NCBI GenBank assembly: GCA_945952025.1
Contig: CAMFGW010000001.1
Span: 1-64,000, forward strand
Direction of reading: 5' to 3'
DNA length: 64,000 bases
Source: an uncultured Paracoccaceae bacterium
GTDB taxonomy: Bacteria; Pseudomonadota; Alphaproteobacteria; Rhodobacterales; Rhodobacteraceae
Each line of letters opens with the position of its first letter. Position 1 is the stretch's first letter. Of this stretch, positions 1 to 8,671 are shown piece after piece. Below the pieces are notes generated by a model that saw nothing but the letters and a program-made list of their open reading frames with translations, ran no database searches and had not been told where the DNA came from. The translations under genes and the position numbers were made by a program.

Positions 1-790
<790 letters not shown>

Positions 791-793
791 GAA

Positions 794-840
794 GTGCTCC
801 ATTGGGGACAACCCGCCACGCCAGGAAGCCGTTGTGGCAG
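794..840 (-). promoter_or_regulatory. SAM/SAH riboswitch in the metK leader
   Basis: Read on the minus strand, stem P1 is GCCAC (838-834) pairing with GTGGC (819-815). It encloses a 14-base loop containing AACGGCTTCCTGG. Downstream, GGAGCA (800-795) carries the metK Shine-Dalgarno, and GGAGC can pair with GCTTCC in the loop (829-824) to form an H-type pseudoknot. The invariant-looking blocks CACAACGGCTTCCTGGCGTG and AATGGAGCA agree with the SAM/SAH riboswitch described upstream of metK in Rhodobacterales. Ligand binding is known to stabilise the pseudoknot and hide the ribosome site, giving translational feedback. The linker between P1 and the pseudoknot strand (GGGTTGTCCCC) looks longer than in minimal examples and may form its own small hairpin. 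Confidence 0.88.
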
Positions 841-876
841 TTCAGTTTGGGCAGCTAGCAAGCGGGCGGGGGAAGG

Positions 877-2361
877 TCAACCGCGCGCACGACGTGTTGC
901 CAGGCCGAACCAGAATAAGCCGAGGAACAGGAGGAGTGTTGCCGGTCCGTCACCAGTCCGGGCGTAAACGGTCGGCGGAAGGGCGCCCGGCACGTCCAGG
1001 TCCAGATAGCCCACGCTTTCCTGCGCGAGCCGGCCGAGCTCTCGCCCCTTGGCGTCATAGCCGACGGTGATCCCGGTATTGGCGTCGCGCAGAAGCGGCA
1101 GGCCCTGTTCGATGGCGCGCAGGCGGGCCTGTGCCGCATGTTGCCAGGGGCCGGACAGGCGGCCGAACCAGCTGTCGTTCGTGACCTGCAAGATCCAGTC
1201 GGCGCGGCCGTGGGCGGCCTCGGCGGCGCGCAGGTCCTGGGGGAACACCGCCTCGTAGCAGATAAGCGGCAGGACGCGGCCCGCGGGGCCAAGGTCAAGG
1301 ACCGTCGGCCCCGCGCCCGCGCTGTAGCCGTTCCCGGCGCGGGCGGCGAAGGCGGTGACGCCCAACTGGTCGGCGAAGGGCACATATTCGCCGAAGGGCA
1401 CAAGGTGGGTCTTGTCGTAAAGCTGCCTCGCCTGCCCCGCGTCGTCGATGATGGCGAGCGTGTTGTAGTAGCGCGCGCCGTCGCCCCGTTGCAGGCCGAT
1501 GGCGAGGGGGGTGCCGTTGGCGGCCAGTGCTGCCTCTTCCAGGATCGGTTGCGCCTGATCCAGAAGCCAGGGGATCGAGGTTTCGGGCCAGACGATCAGC
1601 GACAGGGGTCTGTCGGTCGGCGCGCCGGTCGCGGCGATCATGCGGTCAAGGAAGGTGTCCCACATGCCGGGCAGCCATTTCAGCGCCTGAGTGGCGTTCG
1701 GCTGGACGAGGCGCACGCGGATCGCCGGGTCGCGCGGCGGATCGGTTCGGGACAGGCGCCACAGGCCCCCGCCCCAGACGGCGGCGGTCAGGGCGAGCGC
1801 CGACAGGACCGGAACCGGCCGGGCGCGCGAGAGAAGGAGCGCGAGCGTCGCGGTCAGGATCGACAGGCCGATGGGGCCCGCGAAGGCGGATGCCTGGGCG
1901 ACGGGCGTCGCGATCCAGACATGGCCGAGGAGCACCCAGGGAAAGCCAGTGAAGAGGTAGCTGCGGGCAAGGTCCGAAAGGACGAGGCCCAGCGCGAGGC
2001 CCAGGGCGCGCAAGGGGCCGGGCCGTGCGCGGTCGGCGAGCCAACCGGCACCGCCCCAGAAAAGGCCGCCGCCCAGGGCCATGAAGACCAGCGCGAAGGG
2101 TGCCATCCAGGCGTCGCGTTCCGGCTCGACGAAGAAGGGCTCGACGATCCAGAAGAGGGTGGCGGCGAAATAGCCCGTGCCGGCCCAGAAGGCCGTGAAA
2201 CGGGCGCTGCCCTGCCCCGCGCGGCGCAGAAGAAGGGCGAGCGCCAGAAGTGTTGCCGGCCAGAAGCCGACTGGGGCCTGACCCAGCGCCGCAACGGCAC
2301 CCAGCGCCAGCGGCAGCGCTGCCCGCCGGGCGGCGCGGATCAGCCCTGCCCCAAGCGTCAT
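877..2361 (-). CDS. lnt: Apolipoprotein N-acyltransferase
   Basis: Inner-membrane enzyme that adds the third acyl chain to the N-terminal cysteine of lipoproteins. The 494 residues match the family length. Hydrophobic helices fill about residues 12-200, followed by a periplasmic nitrilase-fold domain. The catalytic triad is visible: E260 in WPETSIPW, K317 in YDKTHLVPFGEYVPF and C368 in ICYE, equivalent to E. coli E267/K335/C387. The substrate-site motif NDSWFG and the GPWQH element follow. The start overlaps the ybeX stop by ATGA at 2358-2361, so the two are translationally coupled. The pairing with ybeX upstream is the same as in E. coli (ybeX-lnt). Confidence 0.96.
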   Translation of the reverse strand: MTLGAGLIRAARRAALPLALGAVAALGQAPVGFWPATLLALALLLRRAGQGSARFTAFWAGTGYFAATLFWIVEPFFVEPERDAWMAPFALVFMALGGGLFWGGAGWLADRARPGPLRALGLALGLVLSDLARSYLFTGFPWVLLGHVWIATPVAQASAFAGPIGLSILTATLALLLSRARPVPVLSALALTAAVWGGGLWRLSRTDPPRDPAIRVRLVQPNATQALKWLPGMWDTFLDRMIAATGAPTDRPLSLIVWPETSIPWLLDQAQPILEEAALAANGTPLAIGLQRGDGARYYNTLAIIDDAGQARQLYDKTHLVPFGEYVPFADQLGVTAFAARAGNGYSAGAGPTVLDLGPAGRVLPLICYEAVFPQDLRAAEAAHGRADWILQVTNDSWFGRLSGPWQHAAQARLRAIEQGLPLLRDANTGITVGYDAKGRELGRLAQESVGYLDLDVPGALPPTVYARTGDGPATLLLFLGLFWFGLATRRARG

Positions 2362-3245
2362 TCCGAAGGCTGCGGCAGGCGGACGCGGACGCGCTTGATG
2401 CGGCGCGGGTCGGCATCGACGATCTCGAACTCGGCGCCGCTTTCGTGCGGGATGACCTCGCCCCGCGCCGGGATGCGGCCGGTGAGCATGTAGACGAGGC
2501 CGCCCAGCGTATCGACCTCTTCGTCCTCTTCGGGTTCGGCGAGTTTCAGGCCGATCTCATTCTCGAAATCCGACAGGGGGGCGCGGGCCTGCACCAGATA
2601 CTGGCCGGGCCGTTCCAGCTGCCACAGGCCGTCCTCGGCCTCGTCATGTTCGTCGTCGATCTCGCCGATGACCTGTTCGACCAGGTCCTCGAGCGTCACA
2701 AGACCGTCGACGCCGCCATATTCGTCGATTACCAGCGCCATGTGGATGCGGTCGCCCTGCATCTTGCGCAAAAGGACGCCGATCGGCATCGAGGGCGGCG
2801 CGAAGAGAAGCGGGCGCAAGAGCTTGCGCAGGTTGAAGCGGGGGCGCGGCTCGGCGAAGGCGAACTGGAGCGCCAGGTCCTTCATGTGGATCAGGCCCTG
2901 CGGGTTGTCGAGCGTGCCCTTGAACACCGGCAGCCGCGAAAAGCCCGAGGCGCGGAAGGCTGCGATCAGGTCGGGCAGGGTGATCGTGACCGGCACCGCC
3001 ACGATCTCGACCTTCGGGATGGCCACGTCATCGACGCGCATCTTGCGCAGGTTGCCGATGCCGGGCAGCGGTCCCGCGCCGGGGGTGGCGGCTGCGCCAT
3101 CCACTTCGTCCCGCTGGGCGCCGGGTCCGCCGAAGGCATCGAAGATGCGCCCAAGAAAGCCGCGTTGCGGAGACGGGCCCTCGTCGCCCTCGTCCGGTTC
3201 GGCCGTGGCGGCGTCGGCCGGACTGTCGTCGGATCGTTCACCCAT
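2358..3245 (-). CDS. ybeX: Hemolysin/CorC family protein with tandem CBS and CorC_HlyC domains
   Basis: Soluble CBS-pair protein of the CorC/YbeX group (295 residues). After an acidic, low-complexity N-terminus (about 1-65) come two CBS motifs: VDDVAIPKVEIVAV to GLIHMKDL, and VIDEYGGVDGLVTLEDLVEQ. The latter is the conserved second-CBS end. A C-terminal transporter-associated domain (about 205-290, with DTLGGLVYMLTGRIPARGE) follows. Members have been linked to magnesium homeostasis and, in E. coli, to ribosome maturation together with YbeY and YbeZ. The location between ybeY and lnt supports that assignment. No membrane segment is present, so it is not itself a transporter. Confidence 0.9.
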   Translation of the reverse strand: MGERSDDSPADAATAEPDEGDEGPSPQRGFLGRIFDAFGGPGAQRDEVDGAAATPGAGPLPGIGNLRKMRVDDVAIPKVEIVAVPVTITLPDLIAAFRASGFSRLPVFKGTLDNPQGLIHMKDLALQFAFAEPRPRFNLRKLLRPLLFAPPSMPIGVLLRKMQGDRIHMALVIDEYGGVDGLVTLEDLVEQVIGEIDDEHDEAEDGLWQLERPGQYLVQARAPLSDFENEIGLKLAEPEEDEEVDTLGGLVYMLTGRIPARGEVIPHESGAEFEIVDADPRRIKRVRVRLPQPSE

Positions 3246-3307
3246 GGGGATCGCCTGTCTGGTCCTGATCTGTTGTCGCGAACTTCTGGTCCTGGCCGAT
3301 TTGGGGC

Positions 3308-3826
3308 TCAGGCATAGGGATTTGCAAGGCCCAAGGCCGCCATTGCCCGGACCTCGAGCCCTTCCATCAGCTCGGCATCGGGGTCGGTCACATGGTCGTA
3401 GCCCAGAAGATGCAGCGTGGCGTGGATCAGAAGGTGGGTCACATGGTCGGCCATGGGGGTGCCCGCCGCCTCGGCCTCGCGCGCGCAGGTGTCCCAGGCG
3501 ATGGCGATGTCGCCCAGTTCCTCTGGGTCGTCCGGGGTGCCCCCTTCGGGGGTCCGGGGCGCGCCGCCCGGTTCTTCGGCGCCGCGTTCCTCGGACGGCC
3601 AGGACAGGACGTTCGTCGCCTGCGCCTTGCCGCGGAAATCCGCGTTCAGGACGGCGATGCGGGCGTCGTCACAGGCCAGAAGGCTGATCTCGAACCCGTC
3701 GGCCGGCATGCCCAAGACCGCCAGCGCCGCACCGGCGGCGCGGTCGGCGAGCGGTTCGAGGTCCAGATCCGACCAGCGCGGATCCTCGATCACTATGTCA
3801 ACCAGCGGCGCCATCGTCGCGGTCAT
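3308..3826 (-). CDS. ybeY: Endoribonuclease / rRNA maturation factor YbeY
   Basis: Zinc-dependent RNase needed for 16S rRNA 3'-end maturation and 70S quality control. The metal site HxxxHxxxxxH is seen as HATLHLLGYDH (H135, H139, H145), preceded by the family strand LGDIAIAWD. The chosen ATG (3826) gives MTATMAPLVD and has GAGG just upstream; an alternative ATG lies at 3814. The gene overlaps the end of phoH by 29 bases, so the two are coupled. At 172 residues it is longer than the usual 150-155 because of an acidic, Pro/Gly-rich insert of about 25 residues (roughly 78-103) between TNVLSWP and the LGDIAI strand. Confidence 0.93.
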   Translation of the reverse strand: MTATMAPLVDIVIEDPRWSDLDLEPLADRAAGAALAVLGMPADGFEISLLACDDARIAVLNADFRGKAQATNVLSWPSEERGAEEPGGAPRTPEGGTPDDPEELGDIAIAWDTCAREAEAAGTPMADHVTHLLIHATLHLLGYDHVTDPDAELMEGLEVRAMAALGLANPYA

Positions 3827-4820
3827 AGGCCTCGATGATGCGGGCGACAAGGGGATGGCGCACCACATCCTTGGCGGTGAAGTAGTTGAAGCTGATGCCC
3901 TTCACCCCATCCAGGATGCGCTCGGCGTCCGCGAGGCCCGAGTGGGTGCCGCGCGGCAGGTCGATCTGGGTGCGGTCGCCGGTGATGACCATGCGAGAGC
4001 CTTCGCCCAGGCGGGTCAGGAACATCTTCATCTGCATGGTCGTTGCGTTCTGCGCCTCGTCCAGGACCACGAAGGCATTGGCCAGCGTGCGGCCGCGCAT
4101 GAAGGCCAGGGGCGCGATCTCGATGCGCTTTTCGGCCATCAGCTTTTCCAGCTGCTTGGCCGGCAGGAAGTCGTGCAGCGCGTCGTAGAGCGGCTGCATG
4201 TAGGGGTCGACCTTTTCCTTCATGTCGCCGGGCAGGAAGCCCAGACGCTCGCCCGCCTCGACCGCGGGGCGCGACAGCACAATCTTGTCGACATGGCCGC
4301 CGATCAGCATGGTGACGCCGACCGCGACGGCCAGATAGGTCTTGCCGGTCCCGGCCGGGCCGATGCCGAAGGCCATCTCGTGCTGGAAGAGGTTCTTGAC
4401 GTAGTTCTTCTGCGCCTCGGTCCTTGGTTCGACCTGCTTTTTCCTTGTGCGTATCTCGACCCGGCCCTGCGCGAACATTTCAAGCTGTTCGTCAAGGCTG
4501 ACGGGGCTGGGGCTGCCGGCCTCGGCCATGTGGCGCAGCGCCGCGTCGATGTCGCCTGCGGCGAGGTGGCGGCCGGATTCAAGGCGGGCGTAGAGGTCCT
4601 GCAGGACGGCGGCGGCCTGGGTGCGCGCCTCGGGCGGGCCGACCAGCGCCAGCTGGTTGCCACGGCGCAGGATGTGCAGGCCAAGCTGGTGTTCGATCTG
4701 CGCCAGATTGCGGTCGAACTCGCCGCACAGGTCGATCAGCAGGCGATTGTTGGGAAATTCGAGCAGCGTCTCGGCGTTGGGGTCGGGATGCGGCGGCGGG
4801 GTCAAGGCGCTGATGCCCAA
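3798..4820 (-). CDS. phoH: PhoH-like ATPase (YbeZ)
   Basis: Cytosolic P-loop NTPase of the PhoH/YbeZ family, thought to work with YbeY in rRNA processing. The 340-residue frame has a KH-like N-terminal part (about 20-80). The Walker A motif GPAGTGKT lies at about 154-161, and Walker B within VVLDEAQN. The helicase-like TRLGEGSRMVITGD motif and SFNYFTAKDVVRHPLV complete the fold. The start is a TTG (MGISALTPPP) supported by GGAAGGAG six to seven bases upstream; no suitable ATG lies nearby. It is the first gene of the phoH-ybeY-ybeX-lnt series and overlaps ybeY. Confidence 0.93.
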   Translation of the reverse strand: MGISALTPPPHPDPNAETLLEFPNNRLLIDLCGEFDRNLAQIEHQLGLHILRRGNQLALVGPPEARTQAAAVLQDLYARLESGRHLAAGDIDAALRHMAEAGSPSPVSLDEQLEMFAQGRVEIRTRKKQVEPRTEAQKNYVKNLFQHEMAFGIGPAGTGKTYLAVAVGVTMLIGGHVDKIVLSRPAVEAGERLGFLPGDMKEKVDPYMQPLYDALHDFLPAKQLEKLMAEKRIEIAPLAFMRGRTLANAFVVLDEAQNATTMQMKMFLTRLGEGSRMVITGDRTQIDLPRGTHSGLADAERILDGVKGISFNYFTAKDVVRHPLVARIIEAYDRDDGAAG

Positions 4821-4946
4821 AGGTCACTCCTTCCGGGGCCACGGGCGTGCGGCCCCCTGCGGCGATGGTGCCTGCCGCGTTAAACCATTGCAAGCACGGG
4901 AATGTGACAGGGTGATGACAGGATGCAGCCCCCTCATCCGCCCCCC

Positions 4947-5414
4947 CTATCCACCCATGGCGATCTGGTCCTGAAGGGCCTGCGCCAAGTGGGCCAGCCT
5001 TTGGGCATAGCGTGCGCGAAGACGGCCGCGCCCGAGTTTCAGGGTCTGCAGCAGGATACGGGCCGACAGGGTGCGGGGCCGCACCTCAAGGTCGGACCAG
5101 AGCCGCGTCGCCTGCCGCGACAGGGGGGCGAGCGTCAGGCTGAGCGTGAAGGCAAAGCCGCCGCTTTCACCGGCAAGCGCTATCTTCTGCGGCGGGTCGA
5201 GCGCGGTCACATGGCTATGAAGCGTGCGCATCCGGCCGCGATAGGGCACCTCGGCCTGCCAGTCGGAGCCGACGGTCAGCGTCCGCCCGCCGTCGGGGCG
5301 GAAAAGCCGCGCGCCCCGGTCGGCCGCGATCCGTTCGCCCAGCGCCACATCGGTCAGCCGGGCATAGACCGCCTGGGCGCCCGCCTCGATATCCGCACTC
5401 TCAACCAGCCGCAT
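4947..5414 (-). CDS. SRPBCC-family protein
   Basis: 155-residue protein with the START/polyketide-cyclase (SRPBCC) pattern. An N-terminal strand and helix, VESADIEAGAQAVYARLTDV, is typical of coenzyme Q-binding or ligand-binding members. Antiparallel strands follow (TLTVGSDWQAEVPYRGRMRTL, then SGGFAFTLSLTLAPL). A long basic C-terminal helix (about 120-150) ends it. No catalytic residues are recognisable and the ligand is unknown. It lies alone between phoH and nudC with 126 and 27 bases on its flanks, and could be co-transcribed with nudC upstream. Confidence 0.75.
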   Translation of the reverse strand: MRLVESADIEAGAQAVYARLTDVALGERIAADRGARLFRPDGGRTLTVGSDWQAEVPYRGRMRTLHSHVTALDPPQKIALAGESGGFAFTLSLTLAPLSRQATRLWSDLEVRPRTLSARILLQTLKLGRGRLRARYAQRLAHLAQALQDQIAMGG

Positions 5415-5441
5415 CGCGTTCCCTTCGCTGCCCCAATGCCG

Positions 5442-6383
5442 TCAGACCCGCCGGTCCGCAAGCCAGCCTTTCATCAGGAACGCCGCGATGGCCCCCTGAC
5501 GTGGCGGCTTCATCAGGGGATGGCGGTCGGCGAAAGAGTCCGCCAGATCCTCGCGGCTGATCCAGAAGGCATCCTCGAGCTCGACGGGGTCAAGGGTGAT
5601 CGGGCCGGTTTCCGCCTCGGCCCGGCAGCCGATCATCAGGGACGAGGGGAAGGGCCAGGGCTGGCTGGCCAGCACATGGGCCGGGCCGCAGCGGATGGCG
5701 GTTTCCTCGAACACCTCGCGCGCGACAGCGGCGGATATGGTCTCGCCCGGTTCCATGAAGCCGGCGAGGAGGGAATACATGCCCTCGGGCCAGCCCGGCG
5801 AGCGTCCGACCAGCAGCTCGTTGCCGCGCGTGACCAGCATGATGACCACGGGATCGGTGCGCGGGAAATGCTGGGCGCCGCAGGCCGGGCAGTCGCGCCG
5901 CCAGCCGCCGTGCGAGGGTCGTGACGGCGCGCCGCAGTTGGCGCAGAAGCCATGGGTCGCGTGCCAGTTCAGAAGTGCGCGCGCGCTGGCGGCAAGTGCT
6001 GCCTCTTCGGGGGGAAGCGTCGCCATGGCGCTGCGCAGTTCGGCAAAGCTTGCGTCGGCGATCCGGGGATGGGTCCAGCGGGCCGGATCGGTGACGCCCG
6101 GCGCGTCGCGCGCGGGGCCGGTTTCGGCGTCCGGCCAGTCGGTCAGGGTCGCGGTAAAGCGCAAGGTGCCGTCGGCGGCGCGGCCAAGGAAAAGGGGCGC
6201 GGCATCCCGAAGGGCCGGGTGGCCCGGCGGCAGAAGGGCGAGGTGCCCGTAGCCGTCCAGAAGCACCCGCCCGCGCCAGAGGGGCAGGCAAAGCCCCTGC
6301 CCCGCGGCCCACAGATCGGCCGCCCCCGGCCTCAGCCGCGCGTCCCGTTCAAATCCGCCGACAAAGGCCAACTCGTCGCGCAT
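5442..6383 (-). CDS. nudC: NAD+ diphosphatase / NADH pyrophosphatase (NudC-type Nudix hydrolase)
   Basis: Hydrolyses NAD(H), and in several bacteria removes NAD caps from RNA. The protein (313 residues) has an N-terminal NUDIX-like domain. A four-cysteine zinc ribbon follows (C147-x2-C150 and C165-x2-C168, in CANC and CPAC). The Nudix box starts at about 208 (GFMEPGET...REVFEETA), and the NudC-specific SQPWPFP signature lies just after it. The ATG at 6383 (MRDELAFVGG) was preferred; the same frame extends ten codons upstream only to a TTG. The gene diverges from the nucleotidase gene at 6527. Confidence 0.93.
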   Translation of the reverse strand: MRDELAFVGGFERDARLRPGAADLWAAGQGLCLPLWRGRVLLDGYGHLALLPPGHPALRDAAPLFLGRAADGTLRFTATLTDWPDAETGPARDAPGVTDPARWTHPRIADASFAELRSAMATLPPEEAALAASARALLNWHATHGFCANCGAPSRPSHGGWRRDCPACGAQHFPRTDPVVIMLVTRGNELLVGRSPGWPEGMYSLLAGFMEPGETISAAVAREVFEETAIRCGPAHVLASQPWPFPSSLMIGCRAEAETGPITLDPVELEDAFWISREDLADSFADRHPLMKPPRQGAIAAFLMKGWLADRRV

Positions 6384-6526
6384 TTCCGCCACCTGCCCGT
6401 TTGGGCGCGACAATAGCCGATAGGACGCGCCGCGCCAGAGGTGCCGCTAGACAACCCAGAAGCGAATAATTCTGCAAATTCTGCAATTTGGATGGACAAA
6501 GCACCAAGGCGGCCTAAGGTCGCCGC

Positions 6527-8560
6527 ATGATGCGGGTGGACAAGCTCGGGATGGATGAAAAGGACGCGGCATTCCGGCTGCGGATTCTGGCCACAAGCGA
6601 CCTGCATGCGCATCTGATGCCCTACGATTACGCCTGGGACCGGCCTCTGGCGCGGACGGGGCTTCTGGGCCTTGCCCCCCTGATCGAAGCCGCGCGGGCC
6701 GAGGCCGGACGGGACGCCTGCCTTCTGCTCGACAATGGCGACAGCCTGCAGGGCAGCCTGATTGGCGACCGGCTGCGGCTGGGCGGGCGGGGGCCGCTCG
6801 CGGGGCTTCATCCGGTGATCGCGGCGATGAACGCGCTTGGCTACGACGGGGCGACGCTGGGCAATCACGACATGGATTTCGGCGCCGCACTGGTCGAGAG
6901 GATCGCCGGGGGCGCGGCCTTTCCGATCGTCCTGTCGAACCTCGTGCGCGAGCGGGGGCCGAGCCCGGACGACGATCGCCCGCTGCTGCCGCAGGTGGCG
7001 ATGGTCGAGCGGCGGCTGACCGCACCCGACGGACGGCAGGCGACGTTGCGCATCGGCCTTCTGGGGCTGATGCCGCCACAGGTCCTGATGTGGGAATATC
7101 ACGTCATCGGCACGCAGCTTCAGGCGCGGCCCATCGTCGAGGCGGCGCGGCACTGGGCGGGACACCTGCGTGACGCGGGCGCCGACCTGGTGGTGGCGCT
7201 CTGCCATTCCGGGATCGAGGCGGCCGAGTCGGGGCAGGCCCGGGCGGGGCGGGCCGAGGCGGAAAACGCGGCCCTTGGCGTCGCGGCCCTGCCGGGGGTC
7301 GATGTGGTCGTTGCGGGCCACACGCATGGGCTTTTCCCGGGGCCGGGCTGGCCGGGGACCGCCGGGATCGACGGGCGGTCGGGACGGCTGGCGGGCAAGC
7401 CTGCGGTCATGCCGGGCTGCTGGGGGTCACATCTGGGGCAGGTCGACCTGACGCTGTCGCATGGCCCCGGCGGCTGGCGCATCACCGGGCAGGATGCGCG
7501 GCTGATCCCGGCGCCGGCGGGGCGGCGGCCGGGGACGGCGCCGCTCAACGCGCTTCTGCGGCCCGCGCACCGGGCGACGATCGCGGCGGCGCGCAAGCCG
7601 ATCGGCGCGACGACCCAGCCGCTGTCGAGCTATCTGGCGCCCCTTGGCCCGACGGTCGCGCTGGCGCTCGTCCACGAAGCCCAAAGCGACTGGCTCGGCG
7701 CCATGGTCGAGGGGACGGCCCTTGCCCACCTGCCGCGCCTGTCGGCCGCGAGTGCCCTCAAGTCGGGCGGCCGTGGCGGCCCGCAACATTACACCGACAT
7801 TCCGGCGGGGCCCCTAGAGCGGCGCCATGTCGCGGACCTTTACCCATTCCCGAACACGCTCGCGGTCCTCAGGCTGTCGGGCGCGCGGGTGCGGGACTGG
7901 CTCGAACGGTCGGCGGCCCTTTATGCGCGGATCGAGCCCGGCATCCGCGACCAGCCGCTTCTGGACCCGGCGATGCCGGCCTACAATTTCGACACGATCG
8001 CCGGGCTGACCTACCGCATCGACCCGACGGCGCCGGCCCTCTTTGGGCCCGGCGGGGCACGGGTCGGCGATCCCGGCGCGGGGCGGGTGCGCGACCTTCT
8101 CTGGCGGGGGATGCCGGTCGAGGACGGCCAGGAGTTCCTGATCGTCACCAACAACTACCGGGCGAGCGGCGGCGGTGGCTTTGCGGGCCTTGGCCTGGAT
8201 GCGATCGTGCATGATTCGTCGATGGGCGTGCGCGACCTTCTGACCCGCCACATCGCGCAGGGGCTGGCTTCGGGGGGGCTGGCGTCGGGTGGGCACGCAC
8301 CGGGCCCGGCCGCGCCCTTCTGGTCGCTCGACCTGCCGCCCGACACCTCGGCCCTGTTCGAGACGGGGCCCGGCGCGCTCAGGCGGGGGGCGGTGATGGC
8401 GGGGCTGGCGCTTTCGCCGCGCGGCCTGACCGAGGCGGGCTTCCTGCGCCTGTCGGTCATGGCGGCGTCGGAAACGGCGGGGTCGGTAAAGGCGGCGCGG
8501 GCGGCGGACGCCCCTGTCGCAGGCCACGGCTTGCCTTCGGGCCCGAACGCGCCTATGTGA
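6527..8560 (+). CDS. cpdB: Bifunctional 2',3'-cyclic-nucleotide 2'-phosphodiesterase / 3'-nucleotidase
   Basis: Calcineurin-like metallophosphatase followed by a 5'-nucleotidase C-terminal domain, 677 residues. Metal-binding motifs are in order: ATSDLHAHLMPYDY, LLDNGDSLQG, LGNHDMDFG, LCHSGIEAAE and VAGHTHGLFPG. The C-terminal substrate domain includes YPFPNTLAVLRLSG and a YNFDTIAGLTYRID loop that stacks the base in CpdB relatives. E. coli CpdB is periplasmic; this protein begins MMRVDKLGMDEKDAAFRLRI with no signal peptide, so it looks cytosolic unless a start is missed. The last codons overlap the promoter of the SRP RNA gene. Confidence 0.88.
   Translation: MMRVDKLGMDEKDAAFRLRILATSDLHAHLMPYDYAWDRPLARTGLLGLAPLIEAARAEAGRDACLLLDNGDSLQGSLIGDRLRLGGRGPLAGLHPVIAAMNALGYDGATLGNHDMDFGAALVERIAGGAAFPIVLSNLVRERGPSPDDDRPLLPQVAMVERRLTAPDGRQATLRIGLLGLMPPQVLMWEYHVIGTQLQARPIVEAARHWAGHLRDAGADLVVALCHSGIEAAESGQARAGRAEAENAALGVAALPGVDVVVAGHTHGLFPGPGWPGTAGIDGRSGRLAGKPAVMPGCWGSHLGQVDLTLSHGPGGWRITGQDARLIPAPAGRRPGTAPLNALLRPAHRATIAAARKPIGATTQPLSSYLAPLGPTVALALVHEAQSDWLGAMVEGTALAHLPRLSAASALKSGGRGGPQHYTDIPAGPLERRHVADLYPFPNTLAVLRLSGARVRDWLERSAALYARIEPGIRDQPLLDPAMPAYNFDTIAGLTYRIDPTAPALFGPGGARVGDPGAGRVRDLLWRGMPVEDGQEFLIVTNNYRASGGGGFAGLGLDAIVHDSSMGVRDLLTRHIAQGLASGGLASGGHAPGPAAPFWSLDLPPDTSALFETGPGALRRGAVMAGLALSPRGLTEAGFLRLSVMAASETAGSVKAARAADAPVAGHGLPSGPNAPM
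8531..8558 (+). promoter_or_regulatory. Probable promoter of the SRP RNA gene
   Basis: TTGCCT (8531-8536) and CTATGT (8553-8558) are separated by 16 bases and end about eight bases before the first paired base of the SRP RNA. The whole promoter is inside the last codons of the upstream phosphodiesterase gene. Confidence 0.5.
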
Positions 8561-8566
8561 GCGGTC

Positions 8567-8660
8567 GAGAGGTTGGCGCGGGCGAGCGCCTCGCCAACCC
8601 GGTCAGGTCCGGAAGGAAGCAGCCGTAACGAGCCCCGCTTGGGTCGTTGTCCAGCCTCTC
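8567..8660 (+). ncRNA. ffs: Bacterial small signal recognition particle RNA (4.5S)
   Basis: The apical domain GGTCAGGTCCGGAAGGAAGC followed by AGCCGTAACGAG is the near-invariant bacterial SRP RNA core: GGAA tetraloop and Ffh M-domain binding site. The ends pair as GAGAGG (8567-8572) with CCTCTC (8655-8660), giving the expected single long hairpin of about 94 bases. It guides co-translational membrane targeting together with Ffh and FtsY. No poly-T terminator follows; the convergent luxR-type gene ends only 11 bases downstream. Confidence 0.96.
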
Positions 8661-8671
8661 ACCCTTTCCCT

